Notes: a model not told the origin generated them from the letters alone. A stretch of DNA of 6,864 bases from a bacterium (GCA_021813305.1 JAKALE010000020.1:1-6864); one strand, 5' to 3'. Shown: positions 1-6,147, counted from the first letter of the stretch. Numbers and translations are program-made.

Positions 1-376
1 TTTTTAATTTCTTGCCGTATTCGTTCATGCCGGTAATGGTCACGGTTTTGCTCCGTTTGGATACGCCGTACGTGCCTGGAACGCTCAAGCAACCTTCTTC
101 GATTTCATCGATGGTCTGGGAACGCGAAATGATTTCCGGATTGATGAATACGTAAAATTTCCCTTTTTCCGATTTGCTGTACGCGGGTTCGGCGACAAAA
201 AGCTTGAGGGGCAGGCCGACCTGGTTTGCCGCAAGCCCGATGCCGTTGTTTTCCTTCATGATTTTGCGCATGACCGGAATGAGATCCTTGATGTCCTGGG
301 TCACGGATTTGACAAGCTTGGTCGGCTCGCGAAGCACTTTCGCATCAGGATCGGTGACGAGTTTGATTTTATCCAT
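1..376 (-). CDS. def: Peptide deformylase, C-terminal part cut off by the window edge
   Basis: Removes the formyl group from the N-terminal methionine of nascent proteins at the ribosome exit. The visible 125 residues begin MDKIKLVTDPDAKVLREP, a typical deformylase N-terminus. Motif 1 is GIGLAANQVG (45-54). Motif 2 is EGCLSVPG (94-101), in which Cys96 is the expected metal ligand. Motif 3 (HExDH), with the two zinc or iron ligand histidines and the catalytic Glu, should lie just beyond position 1 and cannot be checked. The ATG at 376-374 overlaps the stop of the upstream basic protein gene (ATGGATAA, 8 shared bases), so the two are probably translationally coupled and share the promoter at 819-824. 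There is no Shine-Dalgarno. The family assignment is secure from motifs 1 and 2; completeness is unknown. Confidence 0.95.
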   Translation of the reverse strand, partial: MDKIKLVTDPDAKVLREPTKLVKSVTQDIKDLIPVMRKIMKENNGIGLAANQVGLPLKLFVAEPAYSKSEKGKFYVFINPEIISRSQTIDEIEEGCLSVPGTYGVSKRSKTVTITGMNEYGKKLK

Positions 377-812
377 TGGCTTTTTTGCGTTCTTGTTTCG
401 CGACCGCGTGGAGCATGGCTGAGCGTATCCTGCTTTTGCGTTGGTACGCGGGCGTGAGTTTTTTCTTGAGATTTTTGAGCATGTGTTCGTATTTGGATCT
501 CGTTTTCTGCGCTTGCTCGCCTTCGAGTTTCACTTTTGCGCGTTTTTCCTTGCGCATGCCCAGCTCCTTTTGGCTCCGGTATACCACGCCGAGAAAATAC
601 GGGATCTTGTTTTCCAATTCCTGCTTGGCGATGGTCGCGGTCACCGCGTGAAGCATGGCTGATTTGCCGACTTGCTTATAGAGTTTCATGTACAGGCCGA
701 AGCTCTTGGGGTTTTTGTCCCCGATCTTTGCACGCACCCATTCGATGAAATCCAGGGTTTCCTGGTTCTTTTTCGGCTTGGGCGTTGGCGGAAGAACGCT
801 CGGTTTTTCCAT
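369..812 (-). CDS. Unrecognised basic protein, 147 aa, with an internal repeat
   Basis: I do not recognise this protein. It has a Pro/Lys-rich head (1-16) and a probably helical segment (about 17-85) containing FIEWVRAKIGD and IPYFLGVVYRSQ. A strongly Lys/Arg-rich, probably helical or coiled tail follows (86-147). No signal peptide or membrane segment is seen, so it should be cytoplasmic, and the charge suggests nucleic-acid or ribosome binding (inference only). SAMLHAV followed by AKQE occurs twice, at 51-65 and 131-141, the second copy four residues shorter. I chose the ATG at 812 because a TATAAT on the same strand ends 6 bases before it; an upstream in-frame ATG at 851 would lie upstream of that promoter. 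The gene is coupled to def by an 8-base overlap, so it may work in translation or simply share its transcript. Confidence 0.75.
   Translation of the reverse strand: MEKPSVLPPTPKPKKNQETLDFIEWVRAKIGDKNPKSFGLYMKLYKQVGKSAMLHAVTATIAKQELENKIPYFLGVVYRSQKELGMRKEKRAKVKLEGEQAQKTRSKYEHMLKNLKKKLTPAYQRKSRIRSAMLHAVAKQERKKANG
403..422. repeat. Direct repeat copy A (20 bp)
   Basis: Reads ACCGCGTGGAGCATGGCTGA on the plus strand. It matches copy B at 643-662 in 19 of 20 bases, exactly 240 bp apart, so both are in the same reading frame of the minus-strand gene. It encodes SAMLHAV at residues 131-137 of the basic protein. Confidence 0.8.
643..662. repeat. Direct repeat copy B (20 bp)
   Basis: Reads ACCGCGTGAAGCATGGCTGA on the plus strand; the single difference from copy A (403-422) is synonymous. 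It encodes SAMLHAV at residues 51-57 of the basic protein. The following AKQE residues are also repeated (after four extra residues, TATI), but with different codons at three of four positions. Confidence 0.8.
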
Positions 813-818
813 ACAGCA

Positions 819-824
819 ATTATA
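819..824 (-). promoter_or_regulatory. -10 box (TATAAT) for the basic protein-def pair
   Basis: On the minus strand a perfect TATAAT ends 6 bases before the ATG at 812. Transcription normally starts 6-8 bases after the -10 box, so the mRNA should begin at or next to the start codon. No convincing -35 is seen; the region at the right distance (about 842-847) reads TTTTCC on this strand. Confidence 0.65.
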
Positions 825-832
825 GCGCATCA

Positions 833-841
833 TGCTACAAT
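833..841 (+). promoter_or_regulatory. Extended -10 promoter (TGC-TACAAT) for thpR
   Basis: TG at 833-834, one base, then TACAAT at 836-841, which is the extended -10 arrangement. It ends 8 bases before the thpR ATG at 850, predicting a leader of at most a couple of bases. It lies 11 bp from the opposing TATAAT of the divergent gene, with a GCAT-C-ATGC palindrome (827-835) between the boxes. Confidence 0.6.
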
Positions 842-849
842 GGAAAAAC

Positions 850-1401
850 ATGGCATTGGTCCGAACATTTATCGCGATTCCGCTTCCCTACGATCTCAAA
901 CAGGCGCTTGCGTCGGTCGTGGAGCAGGGCAGAAAAGCTGTTCCGGTAGCTCGCTGGGTTTCGGAAAATAACTGGCACATTACCGTGGTTCCGCCGCAGC
1001 AATGGGATGAAGAGGAAATTCCCCGCATCATCCAGGGGATTCAGGAAGGCATCGGCGTCCGGCAATTCATGCTTCGTTCGATCGACATCGCGCTCGGCCC
1101 GAATGAAAAAACGCCGCGCATGATTTGGTTCAATTGCGAGAAAAACGGGGAATTCGATGCGCTCAAGCAGGATATCGCAAAGGTTTGTTCGGGTATGGGT
1201 GTGACGCTCGATACGGAAGAGCGGGAAGCCAAAATCCACGTCACCTTGGCGCGCTTCAACGCGGTGTTTAAAACCCGCATCGCTTGGCAGCCAAAAGAGT
1301 TTCTGTATGAGATTCCGGTTCGTACCCTCGAAGTTCTGCAAAGCGAACTCAGACCGTCAGGCGCGGTCTATACGCGGTTGGGAGAAATAACATTGACCTA
1401 A
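850..1401 (+). CDS. thpR: RNA 2',3'-cyclic phosphodiesterase (2'-5' RNA ligase family)
   Basis: A member of the 2H phosphoesterase family, which opens 2',3'-cyclic phosphate ends of RNA and can reversibly join 2'-5' tRNA halves in vitro; cytoplasmic. The 183-aa protein starts MALVRTFIAIPLP, as family members do, and has both HxTx motifs: HITV at 43-46 and HVTL at 130-133, the two histidines of the active site. Its length is normal for the family. I chose the ATG at 850 because TACAAT lies 8 bases upstream and the family N-terminus fits; an in-frame ATG at 832 would lie upstream of the expected transcription start. Tgt follows after 40 bases with no terminator, so the two RNA-modifying genes are probably co-transcribed. 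Confidence 0.93.
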   Translation: MALVRTFIAIPLPYDLKQALASVVEQGRKAVPVARWVSENNWHITVVPPQQWDEEEIPRIIQGIQEGIGVRQFMLRSIDIALGPNEKTPRMIWFNCEKNGEFDALKQDIAKVCSGMGVTLDTEEREAKIHVTLARFNAVFKTRIAWQPKEFLYEIPVRTLEVLQSELRPSGAVYTRLGEITLT

Positions 1402-1441
1402 TTATTCCCATTGGACTGGTGACCAATTGTTTGTTTTGAGC

Positions 1442-2551
1442 ATGTATCTGAAATCTTTTTCTATTCGCGGCAAGACCATGCAGTTTCCGATTTATCTTCC
1501 CGACGCCACGCGCGCAGTCGCGCGTTCCGTGGACGGCGGCGATCTTCGTACGGTCGGCATCGAGGCAGTGGTGGTCAATACGTACCACCTAATGCATACG
1601 CCCGGCACCACCGTTATTGAGCAGGCGGGTGGAGTAAAACGGTTTATGGATTGGGACGGGTTCGTGGTATCCGATTCCGGAGGGTTCCAGGTTCTGTCGC
1701 TTATCTACGAAACGAGTTTGAACGGGAAAATCACCGATGAGGGCGTTGCGTTTTACGAAAGCACGAAAAAACACACCAAGACATTGTTTACGCCGGAAAA
1801 ATCGGTGCAGATTCAATTCGGCCTCGGGTCGGACATTGTCATTTGTCTTGACGATTGTCCGGACATGCATGCGACCAAGGAAGAAAGCGAATTGAGCGTG
1901 AAACGGACTATCGAATGGGCAAAACGATCAAAAGAGGAATTCGAGCGTCAGATCGCTGCACGCAAATTCAAGGCCGAAGATCGCCCGATCCTGCTTGCCG
2001 TGGTGCAGGGAGGATCCGATAAAAGATTGCGCGAACAGTGCGCGCAAGCGCTTCGCGACATCGGATTCGACGCATATGGGTTCGGTGGCTGGCCCATGAA
2101 CCCCGATACGCAGAAACTCGACAAGGATATTTTGCAGTTCACTGCTTCGTGCATGCCCGATGATAAGCCGAAATTCGCCCTGGGCGTAGGCACGCCTCAG
2201 GACATCGTGGACGGATTCATGATGGGATATTCCATTTTCGATTGCGTGCTGCCGACGCGCGATGCGCGCCACCAGCGCCTGTACGTGTTTCCCAAGGATC
2301 CGGATACAATCGATTGGAAAGCAGGAGAGAAAGTGTTTGAATATTTGCACCTGGAAAAAGAGCGTTATACCAGGGATTTTTCTCCCATAAGCGAGTGGTG
2401 CGATTGCCCGACCTGCGCACGGTATTCGCGCGCATACCTGCACCACTTGTTCCAGATCGAGGAAACGCTCGCATTTCGTCTGGCAACCATGCATAATCTG
2501 CGCACGTACACGAAAACCATCGAGCTTTTGCGAAAAAGCTTGGAAGCTTGA
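1442..2551 (+). CDS. tgt: tRNA-guanine transglycosylase with a divergent N-terminus
   Basis: Exchanges guanine 34 in GUN-anticodon tRNAs for a queuine-type base. All core residues are present when matched to the well-studied Zymomonas enzyme: SDSGGFQVLSL with acid/base Asp78; Asp137 in CLDDC; VVQGG with Gln189; GG at 215-216; nucleophile Asp267 in FDCVLPTR; and zinc ligands Cys320, Cys322, Cys325 and His351, the last at the expected 26 residues after Cys325. The first 45 residues depart from the usual pattern: the TPxFMPVGT-type strand is replaced by FPIYLPDATRAVARS. I place the start at 1442 because MYLKSFSIRG covers the first strand; TTG at 1427 and ATG at 1478 are alternatives. There is no Shine-Dalgarno or clear -10 box, so it probably depends on thpR transcription. 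No queuosine-synthesis gene is nearby, so use of a salvaged base is possible (inference). Confidence 0.93.
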   Translation: MYLKSFSIRGKTMQFPIYLPDATRAVARSVDGGDLRTVGIEAVVVNTYHLMHTPGTTVIEQAGGVKRFMDWDGFVVSDSGGFQVLSLIYETSLNGKITDEGVAFYESTKKHTKTLFTPEKSVQIQFGLGSDIVICLDDCPDMHATKEESELSVKRTIEWAKRSKEEFERQIAARKFKAEDRPILLAVVQGGSDKRLREQCAQALRDIGFDAYGFGGWPMNPDTQKLDKDILQFTASCMPDDKPKFALGVGTPQDIVDGFMMGYSIFDCVLPTRDARHQRLYVFPKDPDTIDWKAGEKVFEYLHLEKERYTRDFSPISEWCDCPTCARYSRAYLHHLFQIEETLAFRLATMHNLRTYTKTIELLRKSLEA

Positions 2552-2581
2552 GGCGCCCAGAGAAGCGTGATACCATTGTCC

Positions 2582-2587
2582 TACATT
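2582..2587 (+). promoter_or_regulatory. Possible -10 box (TACATT) for the S41 peptidase gene
   Basis: TACATT ends 7 bases before the ATG at 2595, the same spacing as the better -10 boxes in this window. A rival is the extended -10 TGATACCAT at 2568-2576, which would give a leader of about 12 bases. No -35 is apparent for either. Confidence 0.4.
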
Positions 2588-2594
2588 CGAGTCT

Positions 2595-3860
2595 ATGCAG
2601 CGTCTTATTCCTTTTGAAAATCCCTTGAACAACAAAACCGTCATGCGGTGGGGAAGGTATGTCGCATTGGGCGTCGCCTGTTTTCTTTTTGGCGCGTGGA
2701 GCATGTGGTTGTACGCCAATCGGGCGCCTTCTGCCGGACAGGGACCGGAAAAGATTCCCGTGCAGGGCGTAATCAATGCGAACAGCACTGCCCAGGATCT
2801 TCATGGCGCCGACTTCAGTATCTTTTGGAATGTTTGGGCGACGATTCAGCAGCGATACGTCGGCCGGTCCAATCTTGATTATCAGAAAATGGTGTATGGC
2901 GCGGTACAGGGACTTGTCGATTCGCTGGGGGATCCGTATTCGGTGTTTTTCCCGCCAGAACAAAACAAGCAATTCCAGGACGAAGTGGCTGGCCAGTTTG
3001 ACGGTATCGGCATCGAGATCGGCGTCAAGGACAATCTTTTGACGGTTATCGCTCCCTTGGAGGGCACGCCGGCAAAGGCCGCAGGACTTTTGACCGGAGA
3101 TGTGATCGTCAAAGTGAACGGCTCGTCAACCCAGGATATGTCCTTGGATGAAGCGATCAAGGATATCCGCGGCCCCAAGGGGACCAAGGTAACATTGAAC
3201 ATTTTCCGCAAGGGATGGGATGCGCCCAAGGATTTTTCCATTACGCGCGATACGATCAGTGTGCCATCGGCAAAACTTGATCTGATCGGAAACGACGTCG
3301 CGGTGATCCATTTGTACAACTTTTTCGCGCCGGCGGACCTTGAATTCAAGAAAGCGGCGTTGCAAGCCATGGTTGCGGGCAGGTCGCGCATCATCCTTGA
3401 TTTGCGCGGCAATCCCGGGGGATATTTTGACACCGCAGTCGATATTGCCGGATGGTTTGTTCCCAACGGCACGGTCGTGGTAAAGGAAGATGACGGAGCT
3501 GGCGCATATGTGTGCGACATGTGCACGGCGCGAGGTCTTGATCTCATGGGCAACGACAAGGTTGTGGTGTTGATTGACGGTGGCAGCGCCTCGGCGTCGG
3601 AAATTCTTTCCGGAGCGCTCCGCGATGTCAAAGGCGTGAAACTTATCGGCGAGCAGTCGTTCGGCAAGGGTTCAGTACAGGATGTCTATCCGATCGATGC
3701 CAATGCTTCGCTTAAGCTCACAATCGCAAAATGGCTTACTCCGGACGGCTATAACATCGGTTCCGTGGGGCTCAAGCCTGACATCGAGGTGCAAAACAGC
3801 GCAACAAGCACCGAGGATCTGCAGCTGCAAAAAGCCTTGGAAGTCGTGCGCAGTTTGTAA
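2595..3860 (+). CDS. ctpA: S41 family C-terminal processing peptidase (CtpA-like)
   Basis: A membrane-anchored serine protease of the Prc/CtpA family, which trims C-termini of extracytoplasmic proteins and often controls cell-wall hydrolases. The 421 aa hold one membrane segment (about 22-41) after a short cytoplasmic head, an N-terminal helical region (about 70-125), a PDZ domain (about 130-205, with GIGIEIG and GDVIVKVNG) and the S41 core. The core shows LDLRGNPGG (268-276), GSASASE with nucleophile Ser333, and FGKGSVQ with Lys358 and Gln362. The Ser-Lys spacing of 25 and Lys-Gln spacing of 4 match E. coli Prc and Pseudomonas CtpA, so the Ser/Lys/Gln triad looks intact. A CDMC motif (Cys307, Cys310) before the catalytic strand is unusual. 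The start has a TACATT 7 bases upstream and no Shine-Dalgarno. rplI follows after 29 bases. Confidence 0.94.
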   Translation: MQRLIPFENPLNNKTVMRWGRYVALGVACFLFGAWSMWLYANRAPSAGQGPEKIPVQGVINANSTAQDLHGADFSIFWNVWATIQQRYVGRSNLDYQKMVYGAVQGLVDSLGDPYSVFFPPEQNKQFQDEVAGQFDGIGIEIGVKDNLLTVIAPLEGTPAKAAGLLTGDVIVKVNGSSTQDMSLDEAIKDIRGPKGTKVTLNIFRKGWDAPKDFSITRDTISVPSAKLDLIGNDVAVIHLYNFFAPADLEFKKAALQAMVAGRSRIILDLRGNPGGYFDTAVDIAGWFVPNGTVVVKEDDGAGAYVCDMCTARGLDLMGNDKVVVLIDGGSASASEILSGALRDVKGVKLIGEQSFGKGSVQDVYPIDANASLKLTIAKWLTPDGYNIGSVGLKPDIEVQNSATSTEDLQLQKALEVVRSL

Positions 3861-3889
3861 AACGATTCCTAAATCGTAAATCTCCGGAC

Positions 3890-4339
3890 ATGCAAGTCAT
3901 TTTTCTTCAGGACGTGAAAGGATACGGCAAAAAAGGCGAACTCAAGGACATCAAGGATGGGTTTGCGCGCAATTTTTTGATTCCCAAGAGACTCGCTGCG
4001 GCCGCGACCCAGGATGTGTTGCGCAAATGGGAGTCGGATCAGCAGCAGCAAACGCACAGCAGGCAACAGCAATTGTCGCATGTGACCGAGCAGGCGGAAC
4101 GAATCAAGCATATGGAATTTGCCGCCCAGCTTCCCGCGGATAAAAACGGCGGCGTGTTCGCGTCGGTCAACAAGCAGTCCGTGCGCGAGTTTTTGGCAAA
4201 GCAAGGCATTGCGGTTGCCGACGAGGCGATCATGCTCGATCATCCGCTCAAGGAACAAGGCAGGCACGAAGTTGCGATTAAGTTGAGCCAGGGCATGGAA
4301 ACAAAACTCCCAGTGCTCATTTCGCACAAACAGAAATAA
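3890..4339 (+). CDS. rplI: Large-subunit ribosomal protein bL9
   Basis: Binds 23S rRNA near the L1 stalk base and helps keep reading frame. The 149 aa are the usual full length. The N-terminal RNA-binding domain carries the family signature ([19 protein letters not shown], then [14 protein letters not shown], ending near residue 36). A long linker helix follows, and the C-terminal domain has [16 protein letters not shown] and ends in [15 protein letters not shown]. The linker at 51-64 is unusually rich in Gln and His ([12 protein letters not shown]), where Lys, Glu and Ala are commoner. No Shine-Dalgarno precedes the ATG; a tandem TAAATC-G-TAAATC (3870-3882) sits there with no clear role. It is probably read from the upstream S41 transcript and ends at the terminator 4354-4387. 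Several CPR lineages are reported to lack bL9, so its presence narrows the host. Confidence 0.97.
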   Translation: MQVIFLQDVKGYGKKGELKDIKDGFARNFLIPKRLAAAATQDVLRKWESDQQQQTHSRQQQLSHVTEQAERIKHMEFAAQLPADKNGGVFASVNKQSVREFLAKQGIAVADEAIMLDHPLKEQGRHEVAIKLSQGMETKLPVLISHKQK

Positions 4340-4353
4340 GGATTTTTGCATCA

Positions 4354-4387
4354 AAAACAAAAAACGGCCAATGCCGTTTTTTGTTTT
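4354..4387. terminator. Bidirectional intrinsic terminator between rplI and rpmA
   Basis: A perfect inverted repeat: left arm 4354-4368, loop CAAT 4369-4372, right arm 4373-4387. The GC part is CGGC/GCCG. A-rich outer sequence on one side and T-rich on the other give a U-run in both directions. It starts 15 bases after the rplI stop and 19 bases past the rpmA stop, so it fits both convergent genes. Confidence 0.92.
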
Positions 4388-4405
4388 CGGAAACGAATGG
4401 ATAAG

Positions 4406-4678
4406 CTATACGATCCGTACCTGGATCTTGGTCTTGCGCGATCCGTCAAACCCGCGCGCGGGTTTACGCACGAATTTGACCGTGCCTTCTTTGACCGCGT
4501 AAATCGTGTCGTCCGTGCCCGTCCTGACGCCGATGCCTGCTGCGTAATGCGTGCCGCGCTGGCGTACGATGATGCTGCCTGGAATCGCTTTTTGCCCGTC
4601 ATGCAGTTTGACCCCAAGATACTTGGGTGCCGACTCGCGGTTGTTCTTTGTGGAGCTTCCGGCTTTGGTATGTGCCAT
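4406..4678 (-). CDS. rpmA: Large-subunit ribosomal protein bL27
   Basis: A component of the peptidyl-transferase region of the 50S subunit, whose N-terminal tail reaches towards the tRNA ends. The 90 aa begin MAHTKAGSSTKNNRES, then PKYLGVK and the hallmark GSIIVRQRGTHY, followed by GTDDTIYAVKEGTVKFV. The N-terminus starts directly with MAHTKAG, so there is no cleavable extension of the Firmicutes type. Compared with E. coli, the conserved AGGS is AGSS and NGRD is NNRE. The gene stands alone; rplU (bL21), its usual neighbour, is not in the window. A weak CATTAT box lies 5 bases before the ATG and there is no Shine-Dalgarno. It converges on rplI and shares its terminator. Confidence 0.96.
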   Translation of the reverse strand: MAHTKAGSSTKNNRESAPKYLGVKLHDGQKAIPGSIIVRQRGTHYAAGIGVRTGTDDTIYAVKEGTVKFVRKPARGFDGSRKTKIQVRIV

Positions 4679-4683
4679 AGAAA

Positions 4684-4689
4684 ATAATG
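4684..4689 (-). promoter_or_regulatory. Weak -10 box (CATTAT) for rpmA
   Basis: On the minus strand CATTAT ends 5 bases before the rpmA ATG and matches the -10 consensus at 4 of 6 positions. The position repeats the pattern at other starts here, but the match is poor and no -35 is seen. Confidence 0.3.
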
Positions 4690-4718
4690 AGTGTGCAGCC
4701 GCCGAAACGCATGCTGCG

Positions 4719-4727
4719 TGCTATACT
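4719..4727 (+). promoter_or_regulatory. Extended -10 promoter (TGC-TATACT)
   Basis: TG at 4719-4720, one base, then TATACT at 4722-4727, ending 6 bases before the ATG at 4734. It probably drives the small membrane protein and the bPH2 pair behind it. An inverted repeat (ACGCA-TGC-TGCGT, 4707-4719) abuts and overlaps its upstream edge and could be an operator. Confidence 0.6.
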
Positions 4728-4733
4728 TGAAAT

Positions 4734-4940
4734 ATGCCTATGATACCAGAAAAAGCCTCTCAAATCAAGGGGAAGATGCGCGATTTTCTGACCGCGCATT
4801 ACGAAGACATCGTTTTGAGCGCATTGGTGTTTTTGCTCGTGTCCTTGGCATTCGGTACGGGTATGTTCGTCGGGTCGCGGGTCATGGAAAATCCGCAGAT
4901 CAGCGTGAACTGCCCGCAAAGTTTCTGGCAGAAAAACTAA
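4734..4940 (+). CDS. Small single-pass membrane protein, 68 aa, function unknown
   Basis: A hydrophilic head (MPMIPEKASQIKGKMRDFLTAHYED), one hydrophobic segment (about residues 26-46, IVLSALVFLLVSLAFGTGMFV) and a short tail with one cysteine (NCPQSFWQKN). The positive head suggests the N-terminus stays in the cytoplasm and the tail lies outside. The FLTAHYEDIVL-then-membrane-helix layout resembles the N-terminal anchor of small Patescibacteria surface proteins I have seen that carry a further extracytoplasmic domain; here that domain is absent, a recollection and not a tested match. ATG 4734 is preferred over ATG 4740 because TATACT ends 6 bases before it. It starts the plus-strand cluster that continues, 26 bases later, with the bPH2 genes. 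Confidence 0.7.
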   Translation: MPMIPEKASQIKGKMRDFLTAHYEDIVLSALVFLLVSLAFGTGMFVGSRVMENPQISVNCPQSFWQKN

Positions 4941-4966
4941 CGCATTCGATAAATTAAAAACCATTT

Positions 4967-5530
4967 ATGGATATTGCGCACAGCAAAACGCGGGATCAAT
5001 TCCCGTTGAGCACGAAAAAAATATTCAAGAAAACGTTCGTCGGTTCCCTGGGATTTTTGTTCCTTTTCTTGTATTTTGGTATCGGCGGAATTGTCGCGAT
5101 GATTGCGGCGCGCTCGGCGCTCGGCGGGCTTGCGCTTGGCATTGCCGGAGTGATGGCGTTTATCGGCCTTCTGATTTTTGCGGTTGCGATTTTTCTCGTG
5201 TATTTGTACCAGCGCTGGTATTTTTCCGTATACTTTTACGATCTTACGCCCGATTACGTGGTGATCCGCAAGGGTCCGATCGCGCCGCGGGAAATCACGT
5301 TGCCCTATGAGCGCATCCAGGACGTGTATGTCGACCAGGATATATTCGACCGGATTCTGGGACTCTATGATGTGCACCTGTCCACAGCGACCATGACCTC
5401 GGGCATGGAAGCGCATATCGACGGCGTGGAAAAAGCCGGAGCGGACGGTTTGCGCAGCCAGCTTCTCGCAACGATCCAGCAAAAAATTCACCGCACGAGC
5501 GTTGCGCCGCAGCCGCCCGTGACCCCATAA
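4967..5530 (+). CDS. bPH2-domain (YdbS/DUF304-like) membrane protein, first of a pair
   Basis: 187 aa. Two membrane segments (about 24-48 and 55-81) are followed by a bacterial pleckstrin-homology-like domain of the bPH2 type (about 84-155). The typical run is YDLTPDYVVIRKGPI, then REITLPYERIQDVYVDQ, then FDRILGLYDVHLSTA. The tail is Pro-rich. Family members are membrane proteins of poorly defined role; in Bacillus the paired YdbS and YdbT are linked to envelope stress and antimicrobial peptide resistance. The ATG at 4967 has no Shine-Dalgarno; TAAATT at 4950-4955 lies 11 bases before it and might be a weak promoter. The second bPH2 gene begins 6 bases after this stop, so they are almost surely co-translated and may form a complex (inference). 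Confidence 0.88.
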   Translation: MDIAHSKTRDQFPLSTKKIFKKTFVGSLGFLFLFLYFGIGGIVAMIAARSALGGLALGIAGVMAFIGLLIFAVAIFLVYLYQRWYFSVYFYDLTPDYVVIRKGPIAPREITLPYERIQDVYVDQDIFDRILGLYDVHLSTATMTSGMEAHIDGVEKAGADGLRSQLLATIQQKIHRTSVAPQPPVTP

Positions 5531-5536
5531 GCCGCC

Positions 5537-6139
5537 ATGAACCAGATCAGCGAACAAACGTGCCCGGTGAGCAAAACATGGATGTTCAAGCAGATAACGG
5601 TTTCGTGCCTGTGGGCGGTTGCGTTGCTTTTGATTGTCGTGCTGCCGCTGCATGGTATCGCGGCGTCCGGGAGCGGGCAGCTCATTTGGTGGATTTCGTT
5701 CATATTGCTGTTCGTGTTGCCGGTCCTGGGTTCTTGCATGCTTGTGTTGCAGGTTGCGAATTTTCATTATTCGTTCGACGAAAAGTTCCTGGTAATCGAA
5801 CAGGGGATTATCGCGAAACAAAAGCGATATATTCCGTATTCGACATTCCAGGACGTGTTGATACTGCGATCTTTTACCGATCATCTGCTTGGAGTCGCGA
5901 CCGTGTGCATTGAGAACGCGTCAGGCGTTGGCGGCGCGCTCATGCCGGTCATGGCGCAATACGGCACGTTTTCCGGTTCGCGTAATTTCCGAGGCAATGC
6001 TTGGCTTGTGTCATTAATGGGTGCGGCAGGCAATGTGGTCGGCATCCCGGGGCTTTCCTTGGATGATGCGCAAAAAGTCAGGCAGGAAGCGCTTGCCAGG
6101 ATCGGACAAACCGCGCATCTGGATCAATCCGGACTATAA
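5537..6139 (+). CDS. bPH2-domain membrane protein, second of a pair
   Basis: 200 aa. Two membrane segments (about 19-41 and 49-73) are followed by a bPH2 domain (about 76-130) reading FHYSFDEKFLVIEQGII, then KRYIPYSTFQDVLI, then FTDHLLGVATVCIENASG. A C-terminal region has NVVGIPGLSLDDAQKVRQEAL, typical of DUF304 proteins in which the domain ends with a helix. It has the same architecture as its upstream neighbour but low identity, so any duplication is old. The gap between them is 6 bases, with no Shine-Dalgarno. The stop codon TAA (6137-6139) lies inside the TATAAT box used by the downstream peptidase gene. Function unknown beyond the family; acting with the upstream protein in the membrane is the simplest guess. 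Confidence 0.87.
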   Translation: MNQISEQTCPVSKTWMFKQITVSCLWAVALLLIVVLPLHGIAASGSGQLIWWISFILLFVLPVLGSCMLVLQVANFHYSFDEKFLVIEQGIIAKQKRYIPYSTFQDVLILRSFTDHLLGVATVCIENASGVGGALMPVMAQYGTFSGSRNFRGNAWLVSLMGAAGNVVGIPGLSLDDAQKVRQEALARIGQTAHLDQSGL

Positions 6140-6140
6140 T
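6135..6140 (+). promoter_or_regulatory. -10 box (TATAAT) for the M23 peptidase gene
   Basis: A perfect TATAAT that overlaps the stop codon of the second bPH2 gene and ends 7 bases before the ATG at 6148. It predicts a leaderless or one-to-two-base-leader mRNA. No -35 is evident about 17 bp upstream. Confidence 0.6.
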
Positions 6141-6147
6141 TGAAAAA

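Noticed and set aside
832..850. ATG at 832 as the start of thpR
   Set aside because: It lies upstream of the TACAAT box that should drive the gene, and the extra MLQWKN does not fit the family N-terminus.
835..1341. A 168-codon open frame on the minus strand opposite thpR
   Set aside because: thpR has both HxTx motifs and a fitting promoter; the antisense frame has no motif and is rich in Arg and Asp as expected of a shadow.
1410..1427. Small inverted repeat ATTGG-N8-CCAAT before tgt, considered as a preQ1 riboswitch or attenuator
   Set aside because: The stem is only 5 bp with two G-C pairs, and the conserved preQ1-I elements (the C-rich loop and A-rich tail) are not present. Too weak to call.
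1928..2788. A 286-codon open frame on the minus strand opposite tgt and the S41 gene start
   Set aside because: It crosses two well-supported genes and the promoter between them, and its translation resembles no family. Shadow frame.
2882..3667. A 261-codon open frame on the minus strand opposite the S41 gene
   Set aside because: Ser/Pro/Thr-rich shadow of an intact protease with complete catalytic motifs.
5531..5539. GCCGCCATG before the second bPH2 gene, which resembles a eukaryotic Kozak sequence
   Set aside because: The genes are plainly bacterial and closely packed; the match is chance in a G+C-balanced genome.
4937..5884. A 315-codon open frame on the minus strand across the bPH2 genes
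   Set aside because: It is extremely rich in Arg, His and Gln with no recognisable domain, and lies opposite two genes with clear membrane segments and bPH2 motifs. It is an antisense shadow.
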